Assembly (NCBI GenBank): GCA_051868045.1
Contig: JBJDZN010000041.1
Coordinates: 27,850 to 91,849, forward strand
Reading direction: 5' to 3'
DNA: 64,000 nucleotides
Source of the DNA: CAKSQF01 sp051868045
Lineage (GTDB): Bacteria; Bacillota; Clostridia; Oscillospirales; CAG-272
The translations under genes were made by a program, and so were the position numbers. The notes below the pieces were generated by a model, which was given only the letters and a program-made list of their open reading frames with translations, ran no database searches and was not told where the DNA came from. Below, piece after piece: positions 16,991-26,938 of this stretch (its first letter is position 1; each line of letters starts with the position of its first letter).

Positions 16991-17797
16991 TCAGTTATCC
17001 GATCCGGCAACGATTTCCGTGATTTCCTGAGTGATGGCACCCTGACGGGCGCGATTGTAGGCAAGGGTCAGATCGTCGATCATTGCCTCGGCATTCTTGC
17101 CGGCACTGTCCATGGCATTTCTGCGGGACACCACTTCTGAAGCAAAGCTCTCACGAAGGCATCCGCAAAGAAGTCCGGTCAGATATTCGGGGACCACAAA
17201 GTCCAGAATCGTTTTTTCGTCCGGCTCGAAGATCACACCTCCCGGATCTCTTGCTCCCTCCTCACGGACAAGGGGCAGAATCCATTTGACTTCGGGAGTC
17301 TGGGTCAGCACCGAGACGTATTTCGTATAGACAATTCCCAGCCGGTCATATTCTCCTGCCAGAAAATCCCGGCAGAGTTCCGACACCAGTTTTTCGGCGT
17401 CGGAGGGAGAATAGCGTTCGGAGGAACAGCTTTCCCCATGATATTTATCACAGGCTCGCCTGCCGATGGGGATCACCGAATCGGGATTCAATTCGGCGAC
17501 CAGGCGGAAGACATTGTTATTGTATCCTCCGGCAAGTCCCCGGTCTCCGGCGATGACGATCAGCCGGGTGCGGTTTCCCTGACGGGCTCCGAAATAGGCG
17601 GACTGCTCGCACTCATGAGAGGCAGTCAGCAGGTCCATCGCCTGCTTGAAGGTGGCGACGTACTGCCGGCTCTTCATCATATTCTCGTTTGCACGGCGCA
17701 TCTTGGAGGACGCCACAAGCCCCATCGCCTTGGTCAGGTGCAGGGTGGCTGTGATGCTCTGTATGGATGTCCGGATCGCTTTCCGATCAGTTGCCAT
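16991..17797 (-). CDS. atpG: F-type ATP synthase gamma subunit
   Basis: The rotating shaft of F1. The 268 residues are slightly shorter than usual (about 285). The N-terminal helix IRTSIQSITATLHLTKAMGLVASSKMRRA and the C-terminal helix ending ARQGAITQEITEIVAG are the two coiled-coil ends typical of gamma. The central Rossmann-like part shows the conserved DRGLAGGYNNN. An AGAAAGGTAG site precedes the ATG. It lies between atpA and atpD. Confidence 0.96.
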   Translation of the reverse strand: MATDRKAIRTSIQSITATLHLTKAMGLVASSKMRRANENMMKSRQYVATFKQAMDLLTASHECEQSAYFGARQGNRTRLIVIAGDRGLAGGYNNNVFRLVAELNPDSVIPIGRRACDKYHGESCSSERYSPSDAEKLVSELCRDFLAGEYDRLGIVYTKYVSVLTQTPEVKWILPLVREEGARDPGGVIFEPDEKTILDFVVPEYLTGLLCGCLRESFASEVVSRRNAMDSAGKNAEAMIDDLTLAYNRARQGAITQEITEIVAGSDN

Positions 17798-17849
17798 TTT
17801 GAATCTACCTTTCTGAATCCCCCCGGCTGGCAGGGGCGTTTCAATCCTA

Positions 17850-19348
<1,499 letters not shown>

Positions 19349-19352
<4 letters not shown>

Positions 19353-19879
19353 TCCTGCATCACTTCCTTTACATCACTAAGTCGGTGCCGCAGACTGCCG
19401 TCAATGCGGACACCGTCAATTTCCACGACCATTCCCCCAAGCAGGGTAGGATCGCAGTCGCAAAAAAGCCTGACACTCTTGTGAAATTTCTTTTCCAGAG
19501 CCGTTTTCAGACGGGCGATCTCGTCCTTTGTCAGCTCTCTTGCCGAGCGCACCTTGGCAGGCAGGATTCCCGCCGCCTTGTCGTACAACTCCCGATAATC
19601 TGCTATGCAGTCGGGAATCAGGTGCGCATGGTTCTTTTCGGTCAGGATCTGCAAAAAGGAAAGGACATACTCGGGAAGGCTGTCCCCGAAAGCCTCTGCC
19701 AATGCGGCGGTGCGCTCCGACTTGGGGATGGTGGGACAGGAGAGAAAGAGGACGTAACCGGGATTTTCGGTCAGAAGGTCCCTTACCTGTTCAAGTGCCG
19801 CAAGGGTTTGCTTCTCGCTGCTGCTTTCGGTTGCCAGCGAGAAGAGTGCCATTGCATATTCCTTACTGCTCTGCTTCAA
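19349..19879 (-). CDS. atpH: F-type ATP synthase delta subunit
   Basis: Joins the peripheral stalk to the top of F1. At 176 residues it matches the family, with the N-terminal helical bundle (SSKEYAMALFSLA, LLTENPGYVLFLSCPTIP) and the C-terminal signature LGGMVVEIDGVRIDGSLRHRL. The gene lies between atpF (33 bp upstream) and atpA (4-bp overlap). Confidence 0.95.
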
Positions 19880-19912
19880 CTTAATTGACCATGCCTTTCA
19901 ATCGTAAAATCG

Positions 19913-20464
19913 TTACTTCGTTTCCGGTTCGTCCAGCTGTGTCAGGAAGGACTCAATCAAACGGTCGTGATCCTTCGGATTGATCTCACGCTCCAGCATT
20001 TTCTCTGCCAGCGCAGCAGACAGATCGGCGATTTCCTTTTTCATCTGCTGATCCGCCGCTCTCTGCTCCAGTTCAATCTGATCCTTGGCAGACCGAACCA
20101 TCTGGTCGGCGTCCGCCTTCGCATTTGCAAGAATCTTTTCCGACTCACTCTTTGCCAGATCGGTGGCAGTGCGGATTCTGCGGTCCGACTCCTCGTCAGC
20201 CTTGGAGAGCTTCTCTGCCCATTTTGCGGCATCAGCCTCGGCACCCGCTTTGGCATCCTCGGTCTCCTTCACCGTATCGTCCAGCTCCTTCTGCCTTGCC
20301 GCAAGCATCTTGCGCACCGGCTTATAGAGGAACTTTTTGAGAATCAGGAAAAGGATCAGCAGGTTGCATAAGGAGATCAACATCTGCCAGAGATTGAACG
20401 AGATCACTTCCTGGGTTGCCGCCAACGCCAAAATTGGCAAAAATTGACTTTGCATGAATGTCAC
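19913..20464 (-). CDS. atpF: F-type ATP synthase b subunit
   Basis: Peripheral-stalk subunit. One TM helix near the N-terminus (about 24-47, LWQMLISLCNLLILFLILKKFL) is followed by a long charged alpha-helical segment rich in Glu, Lys and Ala (about 55-170) that dimerises. The length of 183 residues is a little above the usual 160-170. A second Met at codon 4 is an alternative start. It follows atpE by only 7 bp. Confidence 0.95.
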   Translation of the reverse strand: MTFMQSQFLPILALAATQEVISFNLWQMLISLCNLLILFLILKKFLYKPVRKMLAARQKELDDTVKETEDAKAGAEADAAKWAEKLSKADEESDRRIRTATDLAKSESEKILANAKADADQMVRSAKDQIELEQRAADQQMKKEIADLSAALAEKMLEREINPKDHDRLIESFLTQLDEPETK

Positions 20465-20471
20465 TCCCCGC

Positions 20472-20756
20472 TTATCCGATGGCGTTCAGAAGAACATTCA
20501 CCAGCAGATTGGGGGCAAGGAAGATCAGCAGAATGGCGATAACCAGTGCATACAGACCGGTGGTCTCTGCGATTGCACAGCCCATCAGCATGGTGGTGGT
20601 AACCGAACCCTTGCATTCAGGCTGGCGACCGATTGCCTCCAAAGCCTTCGCAACAGCGTTACCTTCTCCGATACCGGGTCCGATACCGGCGATCATAGCA
20701 AGTCCTGCGCCCAGTGCGCAGCATCCCAGAATAATTCCGATTGCAAGTTCCAACAT
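20472..20756 (-). CDS. atpE: F-type ATP synthase c subunit with a two-carboxylate, Na+-type site
   Basis: The ion-carrying rotor subunit: 94 residues, two TM helices joined by the polar loop GRQPECKG (43-50). The frame is open to 20939 but the ATG at 20756 gives the proper N-terminus. The key carboxylate is E64, followed by T65, T66 and Y69. In helix 1 a second carboxylate, E31, sits where Na+-ATPases such as Ilyobacter have Gln32. E31 + E64 + T65/T66 + Y69 corresponds to the two-carboxylate Na+ site described for Fusobacterium nucleatum. The sequence therefore predicts a sodium-driven ring, though ion use has to be measured. Confidence 0.95.
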   Translation of the reverse strand: MLELAIGIILGCCALGAGLAMIAGIGPGIGEGNAVAKALEAIGRQPECKGSVTTTMLMGCAIAETTGLYALVIAILLIFLAPNLLVNVLLNAIG

Positions 20757-20887
20757 AGTTTTTTCCAACCTTTCGTTTGGGTATATTTGATACGCATAAA
20801 TGATTTTCTGCGTATTGGGACAGATTTTAGAAATTTCCTTTGATTTTGATTGATTTTTTCGGGGTATCGCTTTCCCCGGAGCTCCGC

Positions 20888-21811
20888 TTAAGCCCTTGCC
20901 GCCTTCCTTGCCGCACGTCGCCTCTGACGTTCCTGCCACTTATCCTCAGGGAAGCCGTTGGCGATATACAGCATGGTCAGCATAGCGAAGATGAACGCCT
21001 GGAGACATCCGCTGAAAATGTCGAAATACAGCGACAGGATGGCGGGAATTCCCACCTGAAACAGGGGAAACTCACCGAGAATTCCGGGCAGCCGGCCAAG
21101 CAGCATGGCAGACAGTCCCTGAAGTCCGGTCGCCAGCAGTGCCGAGATGACCGTACCCGACAGCACGTTGCCGTAATGACGGAAGGTCATGGACACGGGC
21201 GTTGCCACCTCGCTGATGATATTGATGGGCGTCAGGATGGCAACCGGTTCGGCGTAGCCCTTGAAATAGTTCAGAACACCGCCCTTGAGCTTGTAATAGG
21301 TGATCAGCACGAAGACGGCGATTGCCCAGCCGGCGATGATGTTCAGATCAGAGGTCGGGGGATACAGTCCGATCAGGGTAGAGAGAGAGGAAAATGCCGA
21401 AAGTCCCATGATCGCAGCGATAAAGGGAGCAAATCCCCTGAAGAATTCGCCCATATTCTCCAGAACCATACTCTGGGTCTTCTCCACGATCCACTCGGCA
21501 AAGATCTGACGCTTCAGCAGTCTTTCGCCCTTGGTTCCGGTGACCAGACCGTGGGTCAGATAGAAGCAGATGCCCAGGATGGACAGGATCACCAGCCAGG
21601 AGTTGACCTGCGCCTCGGAAATGGGAAGGTTCTGGAAGGGCATATTGACGGTGAAGAAAATCTGCGCACCCGTAATGGAAATGCCCTCTTCCGCTTCATG
21701 GGTCAGCACCCGAAGGGTCATACCGAAGACAAAGGGCAGGATTGCCAGTGCCAGGCAGAGAATGTCCACTAAGACAAAGCCGACACTTCTTGATTGTTTT
21801 TCTGATTTCAT
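20888..21811 (-). CDS. atpB: F-type ATP synthase a subunit
   Basis: The stator channel subunit of Fo. The start at 21811 (MKSEKQSRSVG) is chosen because AAGGAAAG precedes it; the Met at 21850 has no site. The 307-residue protein has five to six TM helices. The essential Arg is in MTFRHYGNVLSG (equivalent to the SLRLFGN motif) at about residues 200-211. The C-terminus ends in a basic tail (KWQERQRRRAARKAARA). It stands between the atpI-like gene and atpE. Confidence 0.95.
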   Translation of the reverse strand: MKSEKQSRSVGFVLVDILCLALAILPFVFGMTLRVLTHEAEEGISITGAQIFFTVNMPFQNLPISEAQVNSWLVILSILGICFYLTHGLVTGTKGERLLKRQIFAEWIVEKTQSMVLENMGEFFRGFAPFIAAIMGLSAFSSLSTLIGLYPPTSDLNIIAGWAIAVFVLITYYKLKGGVLNYFKGYAEPVAILTPINIISEVATPVSMTFRHYGNVLSGTVISALLATGLQGLSAMLLGRLPGILGEFPLFQVGIPAILSLYFDIFSGCLQAFIFAMLTMLYIANGFPEDKWQERQRRRAARKAARA

Positions 21812-21889
21812 TTTGATTCTTTCCTTTTCATCTTCATCCAAAAGGTTCATTCAAAAGGATTTTTCGTCAGAAGACCCGTTTGCAGCAGG

Positions 21890-22330
21890 TCAGTCCCGCA
21901 TATTTTTGAACAGAGGAAAAAACATCTGGGCGATGGGCGGGAAGAACAGGGGAATGATCACGGCGAAGGGATTGAAGATTTTCGGAAGCAACAGTCCCAG
22001 GGCGGCGATCACGATGTACATCAGTCTTCTTAACAGAAAGGAGGTCCGGATCTTCTGACGCTGAAGCTTTTCATCCTCCTCGCCGGCGGCACGGGACAGT
22101 GCGACGGCATACCACCAAAAATTCAGGACTGCCGCAGCTGCCGACAGAAGATTGCCCAGCAGAACGGTATAGTCCCATTTTCCGATGATCAGAAAGACGC
22201 TTTGCATCAGGAGGCTGAGGATCAGCGTCCATGTCAGAATATAAAGGGTGCTTTTCCGCACCACATTCCGATTGTCCACAGCACTGCCTCCGAATTCACA
22301 TTTATTATCATGATTCATTTCCGTTTTCAT
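21890..22330 (-). CDS. AtpI-like membrane protein, first gene of the atp operon
   Basis: 146 residues with four predicted TM segments (about 27-47, 52-75, 103-120, 122-140) and a charged cytoplasmic loop (GEEDEKLQRQKIRTS). It occupies the position and has the topology of AtpI (subunit I), which helps assemble the c ring and has been linked to ion transport. Sequence similarity to AtpI is weak by eye, so the name rests on context, size and topology. The operon promoter is directly upstream. Confidence 0.65.
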   Translation of the reverse strand: MKTEMNHDNKCEFGGSAVDNRNVVRKSTLYILTWTLILSLLMQSVFLIIGKWDYTVLLGNLLSAAAAVLNFWWYAVALSRAAGEEDEKLQRQKIRTSFLLRRLMYIVIAALGLLLPKIFNPFAVIIPLFFPPIAQMFFPLFKNMRD

Positions 22331-22344
22331 TCGCTTATTATGGT

Positions 22345-22373
22345 ATTATAACCCTTTTCCCGCCGATTGTCAA
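22345..22373 (-). promoter_or_regulatory. promoter of the atp operon
   Basis: On the - strand TTGACA (22368-22373), exactly 17 bp, TATAAT (22345-22350): both hexamers match consensus. The start site would fall within about 15 bp of the first start codon, giving a very short leader, as expected for a highly expressed housekeeping operon. Confidence 0.8.
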
Positions 22374-22567
22374 GCCGATTTTCGCAAAAATCAGGGGTGT
22401 GGAAAAAAGTTTACCAATTTGGCACATTTTGGACAAAATCGCAATAAAGCCGAACGCATATCCATACGATTTTGCGAAAGTGTCTTATTATTTTACTTTT
22501 TCCTTATCCGAAACGCATCCACAGGATCCAAACGGATAAATTCACCGGCGGAAGGGAGTCCCAAGCC

Positions 22568-23938
22568 TTATAAAAAAATGTCGTCCAGCGTATTCAGGGC
22601 GGCTTTGACGGCGGAAATGACGATGACATGATCGCCCTCCAGAATCACCGTGTTGCCGTCGGGGATGATCGCCTGATCCCCGCGAAGAATCGCTCCCAGC
22701 AAAATGTGTTTTTTCAGCTTCATTTCGGAAGATTTCAGGGGGATTCCCAGCTTTTTCCCGGTGGGATAAGCGATAAACTCGGTTGCCTCTGCCTGTGCAT
22801 CGGCAATCCGGTAGAGACGCTGGATGTCGTTGCCCTTCTCATTGTAGACCGCCAGATTGCGCACGCAGGCGAGAATCCGATCCACCGAAATCACCGCAGG
22901 GGAGAAGGTGTTCTGGATATTGACGCTGTGAAGCAGTCTCTCATAGGAAGGAGAGGTCAGCTTGGTCAGAATCGACGGCACCTTACAGGACCAGGCAAAC
23001 ATGGAGATCGCCAGATTGTCCTCGTCCTTGCCGGTCAGCGATACGCAGGCGTCCGCCGACTCGATGCCCTCCTCCTTCAGCACATCGGCATCGGTTCCCT
23101 CCCCGAAACAGACGTTGGCATCGGGAAGAAGGTTCGCCAGTTCCACGCACCGATCCTTGTCGGACTCGATGACCGTCACCGATTTATGCTCCGAAAGCAG
23201 CCGTTTCGCCAGATAATAGCAGACGGTGCCGCCGCCAACGATCAGAACGCTCTTCGCCGGCTTCTTCATCAGTTCCAACTTGGTCAGAACCTGCTTCATG
23301 GAGTCGTTGGGAACGATCAGACCCAGCACATCCTGCCGTTCTATCACCAGTGCGCCGTTGGGAATCAGCACCTTCCCCTTTCTGGACACCGTTCCCACCA
23401 GCAGATTGGTTTCAAAGTACTCCCGAATCTGCCGCAGGGACATTCCCACCAGTGGGGAGCCGTCCCCGACCGTATAGGAGAAAAGCACCACCGAAGAGCC
23501 GAAAAAGCCCTCCGCATGAACCGTTCCGGGCAGACCGATGTGCATTGCCATCTCTGCTGCCGTGTCCAGCTGGGGATTGACGGTGAAATCAATTTTGAAA
23601 TCCCGGTTCAGACTTTCGGTTTCCTCCGAGAAATCGGGATTGTGAACCACTGCCACCGCATATCGGGTGCCGTAACTCTTTGCCGCCGCACAGCACATGA
23701 CATTGATCTCGTCCGATCCCGTCACCGAGATGATCAGATCGGCGGTGTCCGCCCCGGCTTTCATCAGTGTGGCACGTGTGATCCCGCTGCCGCAGACTCC
23801 GCCTACGTTGTATTTATCGGTAACTTCTTCCACAGCCTTCTGACTGCGATCAATGACCGTTACGTCGTGTCCGTCACGGGGAATCCGATCGGCAAGCATC
23901 CGTCCGACCCGTCCCATTCCCACAATGATGATTTTCAT
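22568..23938 (-). CDS. trkA: TrkA-type K+ uptake regulatory protein
   Basis: A cytoplasmic NAD(H)-binding regulator of Trk/Ktr potassium channels, 456 residues from the ATG at 23938 (MKIIIVGMGRVGRML). It has two RCK_N Rossmann domains (GMGRVG at about 7-12; VLIVGGGTVCYYLAKRL at about 235-251), each followed by an RCK_C-like domain (the last ends NTVILEGDHVIVIS). This two-fold layout is the full-length TrkA form. The start overlaps the stop of the upstream antiporter gene by 4 bp. No TrkH/TrkG channel gene is in the window, so it may instead control the antiporter or a distant channel. Confidence 0.9.
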   Translation of the reverse strand: MKIIIVGMGRVGRMLADRIPRDGHDVTVIDRSQKAVEEVTDKYNVGGVCGSGITRATLMKAGADTADLIISVTGSDEINVMCCAAAKSYGTRYAVAVVHNPDFSEETESLNRDFKIDFTVNPQLDTAAEMAMHIGLPGTVHAEGFFGSSVVLFSYTVGDGSPLVGMSLRQIREYFETNLLVGTVSRKGKVLIPNGALVIERQDVLGLIVPNDSMKQVLTKLELMKKPAKSVLIVGGGTVCYYLAKRLLSEHKSVTVIESDKDRCVELANLLPDANVCFGEGTDADVLKEEGIESADACVSLTGKDEDNLAISMFAWSCKVPSILTKLTSPSYERLLHSVNIQNTFSPAVISVDRILACVRNLAVYNEKGNDIQRLYRIADAQAEATEFIAYPTGKKLGIPLKSSEMKLKKHILLGAILRGDQAIIPDGNTVILEGDHVIVISAVKAALNTLDDIFL

Positions 23939-25278
23939 AGTCTTCCTGTCCTCCCTTTCCGCATCCAAATCAGTTGTCCATGTTTTCCCGAATCTGCTTT
24001 TTCCGACAGTCTTGCCGCCTTATGCTTCTCAATCTTCCGATAGACCGGCTTGACCGTCATGCCCTGCACCAGCACGGTGAACAGGATGATGAAGAAGGCA
24101 CTGTTCTGCACGATCAGATAAACCGGTTCGCTGAGAAATTCCTTGGTACTCAGTGCCAATGCCAGGGTCAGTCCCCCTTTCAGGGCACTCCAGGTCATCA
24201 GCATGACGAATTCGGACAGGCAGTAGCCTCCGGGAATGCTCCGTTTTCCGGTCAGCAGGGCAGACGATCCCGCCCCCGCCCACCGGGAGAGAATTGCGAT
24301 CAGAATCGCAAAAGGAATGACGATCAGGGCATAGGAGCTGATCTCCAGTGACAGCACCGACAGTCCCACCAGAACGAAGAGAATCGAGTTCAGCACCGAC
24401 TCCAGCACCTCCCAGAAATCCACGTACAGGTTGCGGGAGTCCACCACTGCCCGTCTGCGCTCGATCTTGCCCATGCTCCAGGAGAAATACATTCCGCAGA
24501 TGACCGAGGCAAGAACTCCCGAAAATCCGGCGTGTTCGCAGACCACATAGACCGCTCCCACGTCCACAAGGCTGATCACGATGTGCATGACGGGGTCCTT
24601 GGTCAGTTTCAGCAGTTGGAAAAGCAGGAAGGAGAAGACAAGGGCAACCACCACGGCACCCAGCACCTCTTTTGCCATGACCAGAAAGAAGTTTGCCGTG
24701 CCGTCCTGCTTGACGATGCTCCCCACGAAGACGAACAGTGCCACGCCGATGCCGTCGTTGAACAGCGACTCGCTTTCAATGACGGCGGTGACATTCTTGG
24801 AAAGTCCCAGTTTGTTCAGAATTGCCGTTGCGGCAATGGGATCGGTGGGGGAGACGATGCACCCGATCAGCAGGCAGACCCAAAGGTTGACCGGCAGACC
24901 GAAGATCAGGGCAACCAGCCAGAACAGCAGTCCGTAGACCGCCGAAGAAATGACGGTGGTCAGCAGAGCCAGCAGACTGATGACCTTCAGATTCTGTCTG
25001 AATTTGCGGAAATTCAGCTTGCCCGCTCCGGCAAACAGCATAAAGCAGAGAACGAAATCCAAAAGGTACTCGCCGAACCGGAAATTGTCTCCCGAAGGGA
25101 TCAGTGACCGGAGGCTCTCCAATCCGGGGATCCGCCCGAGGGCAAAAAAAACTCCGCAGAAAATCAGCGTAAAGAGCAGGAGTGCAATGTCGCCCTGCAA
25201 ATGAAAAATCCGCTCATTCAACAGTCCGATCAGGACGATGAAAAAGAGCGTCATGACCCAGAATCCCAGTGTACCCAC
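23935..25278 (-). CDS. CPA1-family cation/proton antiporter (NhaP-like)
   Basis: A 447-residue membrane protein with about 12 TM helices that probably exchanges Na+ or K+ for H+. Hallmarks are GCIVSPTDPIAATAIL (the SPTDP ion-binding motif, about 137-152) and ESLFNDGIGVALFVF (the ND pair, about 168-182). The C-terminal cytoplasmic tail is short and basic. It is the first gene of a two-gene unit with trkA (ATGA overlap). The ion preference cannot be read from sequence; the adjacent Na+-type ATP synthase suggests Na+. Confidence 0.88.
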   Translation of the reverse strand: MGTLGFWVMTLFFIVLIGLLNERIFHLQGDIALLLFTLIFCGVFFALGRIPGLESLRSLIPSGDNFRFGEYLLDFVLCFMLFAGAGKLNFRKFRQNLKVISLLALLTTVISSAVYGLLFWLVALIFGLPVNLWVCLLIGCIVSPTDPIAATAILNKLGLSKNVTAVIESESLFNDGIGVALFVFVGSIVKQDGTANFFLVMAKEVLGAVVVALVFSFLLFQLLKLTKDPVMHIVISLVDVGAVYVVCEHAGFSGVLASVICGMYFSWSMGKIERRRAVVDSRNLYVDFWEVLESVLNSILFVLVGLSVLSLEISSYALIVIPFAILIAILSRWAGAGSSALLTGKRSIPGGYCLSEFVMLMTWSALKGGLTLALALSTKEFLSEPVYLIVQNSAFFIILFTVLVQGMTVKPVYRKIEKHKAARLSEKADSGKHGQLIWMRKGRTGRL

Positions 25279-25319
25279 CGAAATGCCCTCTCAATCCCAA
25301 GAATTTACGATTTCCCTTT

Positions 25320-25348
25320 ATTTTAGCATATTTTCGTCGGATTGTCAA
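25320..25348 (-). promoter_or_regulatory. promoter of the antiporter-trkA unit
   Basis: On the - strand TTGACA (25343-25348), 17-bp spacer, TAAAAT (25320-25325), about 40 bp upstream of the start at 25278. Confidence 0.65.
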
Positions 25349-25393
25349 GACAGCCGCAACATCTTTTCAGGGCGAAAAAACGCCGCCAACGGC

Positions 25394-25422
25394 TTGACAA
25401 ATTCTTCCGGATTAGGTATAAT
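25394..25422 (+). promoter_or_regulatory. promoter of the RCC1-repeat lipoprotein gene
   Basis: TTGACA (25394-25399), 17-bp spacer, TATAAT (25417-25422): a full consensus promoter, 63 bp before the start codon. Confidence 0.8.
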
Positions 25423-25485
25423 AGATTCAGATGTCAGAAGTCGTTCAGGAAAACGCCAAAATCAGAATTACCAAGGAGGACAACC

Positions 25486-26754
25486 ATGAAAGTCCAAAAC
25501 ATCCTCTCCCTTCTTTTATCCCTGACCCTCTCCCTGCCCCTGCTCGCCGGATGCAATACAGAGACACCGGCAAACAGCAGTGACACCGGCACGGATGTCG
25601 GCATTGGCACCGGAACGGATACCGCCACCGGTATTCCCACGGACACCTTCAGCACCACCGTCTCTGCCACCATCCCATCGGAATCGCCAACCGAACCGGA
25701 GGTACCCGGGAACCAGTGGAAGACCGTCTGTGCCGGACAATCCTGCTATGCCGCCATTACCGGGGACGGCTCCCTCTATATGTGGGGCATAAATACCAAC
25801 GGGCAACTGGGCAACGGTACGAAGGAGGACAGTCCTGTTCCCGTCAAAATCATGGACAATGTGCAATCGGTCAGTCTGGGCAGTATGCACAGTGCCGCCG
25901 TTACCGAAAGCGGAGATCTCTACCTATGGGGAAGCAACATCTACGGACAACTGGGGACCGTTGAAAATAAATCCAGCTTAACGCCGATCAGGATTATGAG
26001 AAACGTAGCCTCCGTCTGCCTCTCAGAGACCCGCAGTGCCGCCATCACCACCGACGGTGAACTCTATCTGTGGGGGAAGAACCCCAACGGAGAGATCGGA
26101 ACCGGTACAGCAGAGGACAGTCCCGTTCCCGTCAAAATCATGGACAACGTACAATCGGTCAGCCTTGGCTACATGCACACTGCGGCGATCACCACCGACG
26201 GCTCGCTTTATCTGTGGGGTGACAACGCCGAAGGGGAACTCGGAACCGGGAACCGGAAGTCCAGTATGACGCCGGTCAAGGTCATGGACAACGTGCAATC
26301 GGTCAGCCTCGGTTTTTTGCACAGTGCGGCGATCACCAAGGACGGCAAACTCTATCTGTGGGGAAGCAACTGCGCCGGACAGATCGGATGCGGGCTCAGC
26401 GAGGATCCGACTGAAGCCTTCCTGTCCCCTGTCAAAATCATGGACAATGTGCAATCGGTCAGCACCGGCTTCGATTTCACTGCCGCCGTCACGAAAAGCG
26501 GCATCCTCTACCTATGGGGATGGAACAAATACGGTCAGTTGGGCAACGGAAAAACGGCAGACAGCGGTACGCCTGTCAAAATCATGAGCAAGGTTGCCTC
26601 TGTCAGTCTCTGCAATTTAAACAGTGCCGCCATCACCACCGACGGTGAGCTCTACCTTTGGGGGTTGAACAGCCACGGACAGTTGGGCGACGGCACAACG
26701 GAGAACAGCTCTACCCCCGTCAAACTCGCTCCCCCCGAATCGGGCGAAGACTGA
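25486..26754 (+). CDS. RCC1-repeat (beta-propeller) lipoprotein
   Basis: AAGGAGG just upstream fixes the start at 25486 (422 residues). A lipoprotein signal ends in LLAGC (lipidated Cys23), followed by a Gly/Thr/Asp linker to about residue 75. The remainder is seven tandem repeats of about 48-51 residues with the pattern SAAITxDGxLYLWGxNxxGQLGxG...SxTPVKIMDNVQSVSLG, which is the RCC1 fold; seven copies make a complete seven-bladed propeller. The units are also similar at the DNA level (the motif encoding PVKIMDNVQS recurs), so the copy number could vary by recombination. It is probably a surface binding protein; the ligand is unknown. Confidence 0.88.
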   Translation: MKVQNILSLLLSLTLSLPLLAGCNTETPANSSDTGTDVGIGTGTDTATGIPTDTFSTTVSATIPSESPTEPEVPGNQWKTVCAGQSCYAAITGDGSLYMWGINTNGQLGNGTKEDSPVPVKIMDNVQSVSLGSMHSAAVTESGDLYLWGSNIYGQLGTVENKSSLTPIRIMRNVASVCLSETRSAAITTDGELYLWGKNPNGEIGTGTAEDSPVPVKIMDNVQSVSLGYMHTAAITTDGSLYLWGDNAEGELGTGNRKSSMTPVKVMDNVQSVSLGFLHSAAITKDGKLYLWGSNCAGQIGCGLSEDPTEAFLSPVKIMDNVQSVSTGFDFTAAVTKSGILYLWGWNKYGQLGNGKTADSGTPVKIMSKVASVSLCNLNSAAITTDGELYLWGLNSHGQLGDGTTENSSTPVKLAPPESGED

Positions 26755-26767
26755 CCCATGACAAATT

Positions 26768-26805
26768 CAGAGCGGCAGAATCGGTTCTGCCGCTCTGCTC
26801 TTTTT
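26768..26805 (+). terminator. terminator after the RCC1 lipoprotein gene
   Basis: CAGAGCGGCAGAA and TTCTGCCGCTCTG form a perfect 13-bp stem with loop TCGG, followed by CTCTTTTT. Confidence 0.85.
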
Positions 26806-26863
26806 GAGGCGGAATTTCTCGCTCAATTCCCGTCCGAACGCCCATCAAAATGGTCAAAACCCC

Positions 26864-26892
26864 TTGACAAATGCGCCGAAATGGTGTACAAT
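26864..26892 (+). promoter_or_regulatory. promoter of proS
   Basis: TTGACA (26864-26869), 17-bp spacer, TACAAT (26887-26892), 46 bp before the start codon. The leader is too short for a T-box. Confidence 0.75.
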
Positions 26893-26938
26893 TGGCATGA
26901 CTGTAATAAAAATCCCACATACAAAGGAGAACAAAAAA

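Noticed and set aside
25720..26740. Regular repeats that might suggest a CRISPR array
   Set aside because: The periodic units of about 145-155 bp are in frame and encode RCC1 blades; there are no short direct repeats with spacers.
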